DNA of 64,000 nucleotides, taken from the NCBI RefSeq assembly GCF_002846205.1, contig NZ_PHKV01000011.1, forward strand, positions 5,798 through 69,797. The letters run 5' to 3'. Under the pieces are notes generated by a model that made no database searches, was not told the DNA's origin, and was given only the letters and a program-made list of their open reading frames with translations. This DNA comes from Xanthomonas prunicola. Lineage in GTDB: Bacteria; Pseudomonadota; Gammaproteobacteria; Xanthomonadales; Xanthomonadaceae. Shown here in pieces: positions 48,158 to 55,649 of this stretch. The position numbers and the translations under genes were made by a program. Numbering within the stretch: position 1 is the stretch's first letter; every line of letters starts with the position of its first letter.

Positions 48158-51100
48158 GATCGCGGAGGCCTGTGGGCTGGCCTCGCGCAGCGCCGCCCGG
48201 AAGCATGTCGTCGCGTTGGAGGAGGCCGGGCTGATCGAAGTCGCACCCGGCCAGGCGCGTGGTGCACGGCCGACGCTTACCAGGACCCGCACCGACCTGA
48301 TTCGGGAGAGCAGCTTGTTCGAGATCACCCCCCGTGATGTCGCCGAACTGGATGACAGCGCCCTGCGCGAACTCCTCGCCAGGCTGTGCGACGCAAGCCT
48401 GGCGGCGAGCCGACACCCGTCGCAGCACGTGACCTGGGGTGGCGATCAGCGCGCTTCAGATGGTGGGGTGGACGTGCGACTCGATGCATCGCAGGCAGTC
48501 GCGGACGAAGCCGGCTTCCCCCGGCCCGTAATCGGCTACCAAGTGAAGAAAATGCGGATGCCCCGGTCCGAGATCCAGGCCGAGATGTGTCCGGGCGGCG
48601 TACTGCGTCCGTCGATTCGCAACATCCTCCAGACCGGTGGCGCGTACATCATCGTCAGCTCGGAAAGCACCTCCGACAGCGGCTATCAGGAACGCAAGAA
48701 GGCCATGCAGGAGGCTGTGGCCGGGGGGGAGGGCGCGGACGCCGCGTTCGTCGACTTCTACGACGCACGGCGGATCGCCGACTGGACCAACCGGCATCCC
48801 GGGGTCGTCACGTGGGTCCGGGAGCGTCTCGGCAAACCGCTGCAGGGATGGCGCCCCCATGGGCAGTGGGTAGTCAATCGGGGAGGCAAGGCCCATCCCT
48901 TCGTCGACGACGAATCCCCGCGCCTGGTCGACCCCGCTGATCGCGAACAGCACCGGTACTCGCTGCAGGAGGGACTCCAGTACGTGCGCACGCTGCTGCG
49001 CAAGGGAGGCGCGTCTGTCCGCATCGCGGGTCTGTCCGGGGTCGGGAAGACCCGGTTCGCCCAGGCCTTGTTCGAAGGGGAGGCTGTGGAGAACGCCATT
49101 GATCCGTCACTGGCGGTGTATTGCGACGTTTCCGACGAGCCGATGCCGGTGCCGCAGGTGCTCCTGGACGAGCTGGTCGCCGCCGGGCGCCGAGTTGTGC
49201 TCGTGGTCGACAACTGTTCGTCCGAGCTACACGCGAAGCTGGCGGCGAAGTGCAAGGGCTCCAATACCGTCAGCCTGCTGACCATTGAATACGACATCCG
49301 CGAGGATACGCCGAACGAGACGAGCGTCTTCCGGTTGGAGCCGGCGTCTTCGGAGCTGATCACCGAGGTGATCAAGCAGCAGTACCCGCATATCTCGCAG
49401 GTCGACGCTGCAACGATCACTCGCTTCTCGGAAGGCAATTCCAGGGTCGCTATCGCCTTGGCCGAAACGGTGGGGAAGCATGAGTCGCTGGGTAGGCTGA
49501 ACGACGACGCGCTCTTCAACCGGCTGTTCTGGCAGAAACACGACAAAAACGACTCGCTGCTGCGCGCAGCACGAGCCTGTGCGCTGGTGTACTCGTTCGA
49601 TGGCGAGAACGAGGCGAACGAGCTCCCCCGCTTGGCCGCACTGGCCAACATGGGGGTGCTCGCGTTCCACGGCGAAGTGGCCACGCTGCTCCAACGCGGC
49701 TTGGCGCAGAAGCGTGGTCCCTGGCGCGCAGTGCTGCCGCATGCCATCGCGAACCGCCTTGCGAAGCTGGCACTTTCGGCGATTCCCTACAGCTTCATCG
49801 CCCCCCAGCTGGTGGAGGGCAGAGGGCGGTTGCTACGCTCGTTCTCGCGCCGGCTGGGCTACCTGCACGACAGCGAAGAGGCCGTCGCCATCGTCCGCGG
49901 ATGGTTGGCTGAAGAAGGACTCCTCGGTGACGTCGCCGGGCTCAACGAACCGCTGGTTGAGGTGCTTCGCAACGTGGCGCCGGTGGATCGCAAGGCGACG
50001 CTTGAATCGATCGAGCGGGCGGCAAACGGCAATGATGCCGAACAGTTCCTGTCCGTGGACAACCCGGCCAGAAGCACCATCACGCACCTGCTCCGGTCCA
50101 TTGCCTACGAAGCCGAGCATTTCGACCGGTGCTTGGCGGTTCTCGTGCTGTTCGTGCTGGCCGAGCCGACCGGGAACCGGATGGACCGTACCGACGAGCT
50201 CATCAAGTCGATGTTCACCATCTACCTGTCCGGCACGCACGCCACCAGGGACCAGCGCGCATCATGGCTTCGTGCGCACCTGGAGTCGGCAGACGAGCGC
50301 GTGCAGGGGCTGGCGATCCGGTGCCTGGATTCCGCCTTGGAGACGAACCATTTCTCCTCGCACTACGGTTTCGACTTCGGGGCGTGGTCGCGGAACTATG
50401 GATACACGCCCAAGCGTGGGCCGGAGGCGTTGGCGTGGTTCGAGTCTTTCATCGCGCTTGCGGTGGAGTTCGGTATGCGCGAGTCGGCGCTGGGCGCGAG
50501 GGTCCGGAACATGCTGGCGAGCAACTTCCGGTCACTGTGGACCAATGTCCGCCGGTACGACCAGTTGGAGGATGCCGTCGCGAGGCTGATGCCACTCGGC
50601 TGGGAAAAGGGGTGGTTGGCCATTCGCCAGACGATGCGGTTCGACAAGGACGAGAAGAATCCGGAGGGGGCGCGTCGCCTGGCGGCTCTTGAGCAACAAA
50701 TCCGCCCAACGACCCTGGTCGCACAGACCAAGGCCGTAGTGTTGACCTCGTTCTCGGCCGGACTGGATATCACCGACGGGGACGAATACGACGGCCTGAA
50801 GCCCTATGAGCGTGCCGAGCGCTACGCGGAGGATCTTGGGCGGGCGGTGGCGACGGACGCCGAATCGCTGGAGGTACTGCTTCCGATGCTGGTCGAGAAC
50901 AAGCAGGCGCGCCAGTCGAGGTTCGGGTTCGGGCTCGCGAAGGGGTCGAACCAGCCGGAGCAACTTTGGCGTGCACTCGTGTCCGCCTTCGAATCGACCG
51001 ATGCTGATGTCCGCGGTGTGCAGGTGCTGCTTGGATTCCTGGGTGGCCTCCACGAGGTCGACAGGCCGCTATTCGAACGACTTCTGGATGAAGCACTGGA

Positions 51101-52094
51101 TAGCCCGACGCTTTCCGAGTGGGTGCCCGTCCTGCAGACCTGTGCACCACTGGACGAGCGCGGCAGCGAAAGGCTCATGCGCTCGCTCGAGCGCCGTGCC
51201 GCACCTGCCGACAAGTACCAGTACCTCGCCTACGGACGTGTCACGGAGGGACTGGCGGACCCGGATATGGCGCGGCTGATCCGTGGCATCGCCGACAAGG
51301 ATGATGGCCTGCTGGTCGCGCTGGACGTGGTGGCGATGCATCTGCACGGCAAGCCGCAGGCGGGCCCGGAAATTACTGCCGCCGTCCGTGAGCTCGTGCC
51401 TAAGGTGCCGCTGACCGTACGGCGGAACCACCAGCTCGACTTCTCCCTCAAGTCGCTGGTGGAGAAGTGCATGGCGGGTCCTGACGGGGAGCCGGCAGCT
51501 AGGGCGCTGCTCCTGAGCCTCCGTGCAGGCATGGCGGACCATACGCTGTCCTCGTACGACTTCGAAGACGTTATTGGCGCGCTGTTTTCGGTTCATCCGG
51601 TGGCCGCACTTGACGAGCTGCTGGATCCCAGCGAGGACGACCCTCGAGGGTTCATTCGAACATTGACGCTCGAAGGCCTGCACGGTGGGCAACACCCGCT
51701 TGCCAACGTCCCGTTGGAAACATTGCTGGCATGGTGCCGTGGTGGTGATTCCGAGCGTTGGGCGCTACTGGCCGATTCGATTCCGGCGTTCGCCGAGGAC
51801 GATGACAAACATGTGGTTTGGAGCGAAGTCGCGTTGGAACTGATCCGGCACTCACCCGAGCAGATAAAGGTGATCCGGGCGTTGGCCCGCCGGGTTAAGC
51901 CCATGAGCTGGAGCGGATCCCGGGCCGCCATCATGTCCAAGCGGTTGCCGTTGTTCGATGCGCTCGAGGCCTTCCTTCAAGGCGAGGATCTCGCTGCGCT
52001 CAGGCAGTATCGCGAGGACTTCGAGCGCCAGATTGAGCGCGAGCGTGCATGGGAACAGCAGGAACGAGATCCTCGGGATAACAGCTTCGAATAG
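48060..52094 (+). CDS. LexA-type HTH + PD-(D/E)XK-like nuclease + STAND ATPase fusion
   Basis: 1,344 aa, or 1,341 from the ATG at 48069 (MKKLSDRRLAVLAF). Residues 5-65 are a LexA N-terminal winged helix: FIQERVARQGQPPTLAEIAE, SAARKHVVALEEAGLIEV, then GQARGARP, closely following LexA's PPTRAEIA and GASRGIRL. No LexA protease domain follows. Residues about 125-170 look like a restriction-type nuclease: WGGDQRASDGGVDVRLD then VIGYQVKKM (Asp and QxK). A P-loop ATPase follows, with Walker A IAGLSGVGKTRFAQ near 325 and Walker B VVLVVDNCSSE near 380. About 800 residues of helical repeats make up the rest, a likely sensor. Probably a self-repressed antiphage or anti-plasmid sensor; inferred. Confidence 0.85.
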   Translation: MFSMKKLSDRRLAVLAFIQERVARQGQPPTLAEIAEACGLASRSAARKHVVALEEAGLIEVAPGQARGARPTLTRTRTDLIRESSLFEITPRDVAELDDSALRELLARLCDASLAASRHPSQHVTWGGDQRASDGGVDVRLDASQAVADEAGFPRPVIGYQVKKMRMPRSEIQAEMCPGGVLRPSIRNILQTGGAYIIVSSESTSDSGYQERKKAMQEAVAGGEGADAAFVDFYDARRIADWTNRHPGVVTWVRERLGKPLQGWRPHGQWVVNRGGKAHPFVDDESPRLVDPADREQHRYSLQEGLQYVRTLLRKGGASVRIAGLSGVGKTRFAQALFEGEAVENAIDPSLAVYCDVSDEPMPVPQVLLDELVAAGRRVVLVVDNCSSELHAKLAAKCKGSNTVSLLTIEYDIREDTPNETSVFRLEPASSELITEVIKQQYPHISQVDAATITRFSEGNSRVAIALAETVGKHESLGRLNDDALFNRLFWQKHDKNDSLLRAARACALVYSFDGENEANELPRLAALANMGVLAFHGEVATLLQRGLAQKRGPWRAVLPHAIANRLAKLALSAIPYSFIAPQLVEGRGRLLRSFSRRLGYLHDSEEAVAIVRGWLAEEGLLGDVAGLNEPLVEVLRNVAPVDRKATLESIERAANGNDAEQFLSVDNPARSTITHLLRSIAYEAEHFDRCLAVLVLFVLAEPTGNRMDRTDELIKSMFTIYLSGTHATRDQRASWLRAHLESADERVQGLAIRCLDSALETNHFSSHYGFDFGAWSRNYGYTPKRGPEALAWFESFIALAVEFGMRESALGARVRNMLASNFRSLWTNVRRYDQLEDAVARLMPLGWEKGWLAIRQTMRFDKDEKNPEGARRLAALEQQIRPTTLVAQTKAVVLTSFSAGLDITDGDEYDGLKPYERAERYAEDLGRAVATDAESLEVLLPMLVENKQARQSRFGFGLAKGSNQPEQLWRALVSAFESTDADVRGVQVLLGFLGGLHEVDRPLFERLLDEALDSPTLSEWVPVLQTCAPLDERGSERLMRSLERRAAPADKYQYLAYGRVTEGLADPDMARLIRGIADKDDGLLVALDVVAMHLHGKPQAGPEITAAVRELVPKVPLTVRRNHQLDFSLKSLVEKCMAGPDGEPAARALLLSLRAGMADHTLSSYDFEDVIGALFSVHPVAALDELLDPSEDDPRGFIRTLTLEGLHGGQHPLANVPLETLLAWCRGGDSERWALLADSIPAFAEDDDKHVVWSEVALELIRHSPEQIKVIRALARRVKPMSWSGSRAAIMSKRLPLFDALEAFLQGEDLAALRQYREDFERQIERERAWEQQERDPRDNSFE

Positions 52095-52158
52095 TTCGGG
52101 TTTCGCGTGGACCGGCAATGCAACATCAACTTTCACGGGGCGCCCGGGGAGAGCGGGG

Positions 52159-53778
52159 ATGAACGAAGAATCCAAAGAGGCATCAGACGCGACAGCCAGC
52201 GACAGTCCTGGGAGACAGCCGCCCCGACTTGCTCCGCCGAAGGGAGTAGATCCTACCGAGGTTGCCGCCGGCCCGATCTTCGATCTCACCACGGCAGAAG
52301 GTGAGACCGAATCGGAACGTTTTCTCGCGCGCCTTTGCAGGCACTCCTTTCTGAGCCTGTGGTCCTATCCAAATACCTTTACTGACGAAGGCGTTCGCGA
52401 GGATGGTGCCTCGAGTGGGAACGAGTTCGCTGACGTTCTCGTGGTTTTTGGAGATGACGTCATTCTGTTTTCGGACAAGCACATTCGCTTCAGCGAGGGC
52501 GTTGCACTCGATGTTGCGTGGCCGCGTTGGTTCAAGAGCGCGATAACGAAGTCGGTGCGGCAGCTCTATGGCGCGATGAACTGGGCCAAGCGCTTTCCTG
52601 GCCGCGTCTATCAGGATGCAGCCTGCAAGAAACCCTTGCCGGTCCCGCTTCCTCCGCCAGATCGTGCGCGGTTCCATCTTGTCGCAACGACGCGTGGATC
52701 GTTTGTCCCTTATTCAAAGCATTTTAAAGGGAGTCTTGGCACACATCAGATCAATACGGGGATTGTCGGAAAAGATCATCACCAGCACCCCTTTACCATT
52801 GGCGTAGTTGAGCCGCGCAAACAGTTTGTGCACGTCTTTGACGAATTCTCTCTCGAGGCGGTCCTACGCGAGCGCGATACGGCTGCTGACTTCATCGCTT
52901 ATCTGAAGGCGCGAGAGGAACTGCTTACATCGGGAACAGTTGTCATCGCCGCTGGGGAAGAGCAGTTACTTGCCGCGTACATGACGAACATGAGGGACGG
53001 TGAGCACTGGTTCTTGCCGCCACAAGACGGGAAGTCACTTCCCGACATTCTTTGGTTCGACGAATCTCATTGGCCAGGCCTCCACGAACGACCCGAGTAC
53101 AAAGCAAAGAAGGTTGCCGATAGAACAAGCTATCTCTGGGACCGATTGGTTGATCGGTTCATCAAGGAAGGCAACCCAGGAATCATGGGTGCCACCACGA
53201 GCAACCAGGATCTAGAGGTCGCACTTCGCATCATCGCGTCTAAGAGTCGGTTCGAGAGGAGGTTTCTTTCGGATGTCTTGTTAGCTGCATTCGAGATGGC
53301 CAAGACACGGCCAGATGCCAGGCGGATGAGACTGTTCTCCACGTTGCAGCAGCCAGAGGTGGCGTACGCCTTCCTGGTTGATCCGCTGCTGCCTGGAGAA
53401 GACTATGCCGAGTACCGCAGGCGGCGTGCTTCGTTCCTTCAGATTTATTTGCAATGCGCAAAGCTGCGCATGCCTGAGGCAACGACATTCATTGGTATGG
53501 CGTTCGATCATCCGGTGAAGGATTACGCTGGCTATTCCGAGGACCTAGCGGTTTACCGTTTGACCGAAGATGCGGAGGTCGATTTGGTGGAATTGCGGCG
53601 GTTGGCCGATGATGTGGGCATACTCGCGGAGAATCTGCCTTTACAGCACAGCTGGACTCAAGACTTCCCTCATCAATGTCCGGAATCACCAGCGGCGCCC
53701 ATTCCACGATCACGGAAGAAGGCGAAGGGCCGCAATAAAATGGCGAAGGCTTCTAGGCGCAAGAATCGTCGAAAGTGA
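52159..53778 (+). CDS. PD-(D/E)XK-like nuclease domain protein, partner of the LexA-STAND gene
   Basis: 539 aa from the ATG at 52159 (MNEESKEASDATASDSPGRQ), preceded by GGGGAGAG. A nuclease-like core lies near residues 90-120: GNEFADVLVVFGDDVILFSD followed by KHI, with Glu, Asp and a D-x-K arranged as in PD-(D/E)XK enzymes. RWFKSAITKSVRQLYGAMNW follows. The C-terminal tail is strongly basic (RSRKKAKGRNKMAKASRRKN). It starts 64 bp after the fusion gene on the same strand, so the two probably form one operon. Family name not recognised; function inferred. Confidence 0.7.
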   Translation: MNEESKEASDATASDSPGRQPPRLAPPKGVDPTEVAAGPIFDLTTAEGETESERFLARLCRHSFLSLWSYPNTFTDEGVREDGASSGNEFADVLVVFGDDVILFSDKHIRFSEGVALDVAWPRWFKSAITKSVRQLYGAMNWAKRFPGRVYQDAACKKPLPVPLPPPDRARFHLVATTRGSFVPYSKHFKGSLGTHQINTGIVGKDHHQHPFTIGVVEPRKQFVHVFDEFSLEAVLRERDTAADFIAYLKAREELLTSGTVVIAAGEEQLLAAYMTNMRDGEHWFLPPQDGKSLPDILWFDESHWPGLHERPEYKAKKVADRTSYLWDRLVDRFIKEGNPGIMGATTSNQDLEVALRIIASKSRFERRFLSDVLLAAFEMAKTRPDARRMRLFSTLQQPEVAYAFLVDPLLPGEDYAEYRRRRASFLQIYLQCAKLRMPEATTFIGMAFDHPVKDYAGYSEDLAVYRLTEDAEVDLVELRRLADDVGILAENLPLQHSWTQDFPHQCPESPAAPIPRSRKKAKGRNKMAKASRRKNRRK

Positions 53779-53945
53779 AGATAAGACTCTACTGATTGCT
53801 TCTGGCAGGATTCGGCGATTGATGGTGTTTCTGTATACACAGATGTCGCTAGCGTAGTTGAGGCGAACTGGTGAACAACCGCTACGTGGCGCCGTACCGG
53901 TTGTGCGGCGCGGCCGAGTTGCGTCTGGGCGACGACCGATGGCAG

Positions 53946-55031
53946 TCAATCTTCTAGCAAGCGAGCAGCGGGATTAGCCGTGGCACCGCCCGCCTGGAAG
54001 TACCCGATCACGCTCGACACCGCCCGATGCTCGGTGAGCTGCATGATTGCCGGCAGCGACACCCCTTGGCGGCTGGCCTCGGTGACAAATCCTGATCGCA
54101 GGCTATGCCCTCCAAAATCCCCCTCCAGTCCCGCCATACGCGCCCGCCGCTGTACGATTTCGCCCACGGCCGCCGGGGAGAGGGCAGGGCCCACACGCCG
54201 TTTCCACAGCCTCCGGAAGATCGCCCCTTCAATGATTCCGGAAGCCTCCAGCCAGTCCTCCAGCGCCAGCGCGGCCCGGTCGAGCACAGGCTTGTCCGGT
54301 GTGGAAGATGCGGTGACACCGGCCTGCTGGGTCTTGCTGTGTTCAAGCCGGTAGATATAGCCGTTGTCGCCGATCCGCCGTAGGTCGCGCAGGTCGGCGG
54401 CAGCGATCTCGCTGCGGCGACGCCCGCCACTGGCGAACCCAAAGCAGAGCAGGGCGCGATCGCGCAGGCCTTCCAGGCTGTCGTCGCAGGTGGCGAGCAT
54501 GGCTTCCAGCTCGGCCAGCGTGATCGCGGTTTTCTTGCGCGGCCGCTCGCCACGCTTGACGGCGGCTCGGGCGGCACGGCTGAGCACAGTTCGGATCGCC
54601 GGTTGCTCGCAGGGGTTGGCCAATTGCTTGAGCCGGTGCGCGGTCGACAACACCGCCACCCGGTGGCGAACCGTGGTGAGGGTCCAAGGCCCAAGCTTGG
54701 CTTTCAGGCCAGCTGCGACCAGCGCCTGGTCGACCGCCGGCGGCAGCTCCCACGCCAGTTCGCCCTCGGTCGAACGGCGTTGCACGTGGTCGACCACAAA
54801 CTGCAGCACGGTGGCTTCGGGCACCGGAAAGGCCAGCTCGATGCCGTAGCGCGCCGCGTGCCAGCCGGCCCAGTAGCGCAGCGCGCTGGCGTAGCTGCGG
54901 GTGGTGTTGGCCGCGGCCGCCTCGGCCAACAGCTCACGCACCGCGTCAGCCGCTTGTTGGGCCAGCTGTTCCGGCAGCACCAGGTGCTGGACGGTCTGGA
55001 CGACGAGGGTACTGGTGGAATTATTTCTCAT
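53946..55031 (-). CDS. Tyrosine recombinase, TnpS/XerC-like
   Basis: 361 aa with an N-terminal SAM-like domain (TRSYASALRYWAGWHAARYG) and a catalytic domain. Catalytic residues: Arg in ASGGRRRSEIAA (about 205), HxxR in GGHSLRSGF, His in LTEHRAVS and Tyr in VIGYFQAGG. Divergent from a KfrA/TnpT-like gene with about 100 bp between, as in Tn4651- and TnXax1-type transposons, where TnpS and TnpT resolve cointegrates at the site between them. Its own transposase is not in the window. Confidence 0.85.
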   Translation of the reverse strand: MRNNSTSTLVVQTVQHLVLPEQLAQQAADAVRELLAEAAAANTTRSYASALRYWAGWHAARYGIELAFPVPEATVLQFVVDHVQRRSTEGELAWELPPAVDQALVAAGLKAKLGPWTLTTVRHRVAVLSTAHRLKQLANPCEQPAIRTVLSRAARAAVKRGERPRKKTAITLAELEAMLATCDDSLEGLRDRALLCFGFASGGRRRSEIAAADLRDLRRIGDNGYIYRLEHSKTQQAGVTASSTPDKPVLDRAALALEDWLEASGIIEGAIFRRLWKRRVGPALSPAAVGEIVQRRARMAGLEGDFGGHSLRSGFVTEASRQGVSLPAIMQLTEHRAVSSVIGYFQAGGATANPAARLLED

Positions 55032-55069
55032 AGTATGTAATGCACACTACGCTCCGGTGCCGATAGCCA

Positions 55070-55088
55070 CGATAATCATCACTTATCG
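55070..55088. other. Candidate core recombination site between the recombinase and TnpT-like genes
   Basis: CGATAA (55070-55075) and TTATCG (55083-55088) are perfect inverted arms around a 7-bp spacer, the geometry of a tyrosine recombinase core. It lies in the divergent intergenic region where tnpS/tnpT systems keep their resolution site. Confidence 0.5.
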
Positions 55089-55135
55089 CGAGTACGTCAA
55101 CTGCAGGGCAGGGCGCCAATCAGGGAGGCACTTCA

Positions 55136-55606
55136 ATGGCCAGAGGCATCACAGAATCAGATGTTCACGGCGCCGCCGACGCGCTTGTCGCGCTTGGCGA
55201 ACGCCCGACCGTGGAACGCATCCGTGCTCATCTTGGCACTGGCTCGCCAAACACCGTGGTTCGCTGGCTGGAAACCTGGTGGGGAAGATTGGGTGAGCGG
55301 CTGATCGTGCAGCAGGTCAAACTTGAGCTACCCAATGCCCCTGAGGAGCTAGCGACCTTGGCCTCACAGTGGTGGGAGCATGCGCTGGCAGCCGCACAGC
55401 GCCACGCTGACGCCAACCTGGCTCAACAGCGTGCCGACCTCGTTGCACTACAAGATGACTTAGGCAATCGGGAGGCTTCTTGGCAAGCGCAAATTCATCA
55501 GTATTCCGTTGCTGCTAACCAAGCTCGGCAGTCGCTGGTTGTCGCCGAACAGGAGGGTCGGCAGGGAATCGTTACGTACAGGGCCAAAAACCGCCTAAGC
55601 GATTGA
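55136..55606 (+). pseudogene. TnpT/KfrA-like DNA-binding protein, truncated by a transposon end
   Basis: 156 aa (MARGITESDVHGAADALVAL). The N-terminal KfrA-type DNA-binding domain is intact: RPTVERIRAHLGTGSPNTV and RWLETWWGRLGE. A coiled coil begins (AQRHADANLAQQRADLVAL) but stops early; TnpT of Tn4651 is about 330 aa. The last dozen codons (GIVTYRAKNRLSD) lie within a sequence that looks like the inverted repeat of the neighbouring Tn3-family element, so the original C-terminus was cut off by insertion. GGGAGG precedes the ATG. Confidence 0.7.
55564..55601. repeat. Putative terminal inverted repeat of the Tn3-family element
   Basis: Begins GGGAATCGTTACG and ends GGGCCAAAAACCGCCTAAGC. The A-rich block followed by CGC-CTAAG resembles the inner end of Tn3-family repeats such as those of Tn21 and Tn4430 (CGGAAA...CGCTAAG). 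It lies about 50 bp past the end of tnpA. No second copy was found before the right edge. Confidence 0.5.
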
Positions 55607-55649
55607 AACAAAATCATAATTTCCTTGTCCCGATAGCGGATCTCCCCGT

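Noticed and set aside
48060-48300. Considered as an independent lexA gene
   Set aside because: The frame continues without a break into the nuclease and ATPase parts, and the LexA protease domain with its Ser-Lys dyad is absent.
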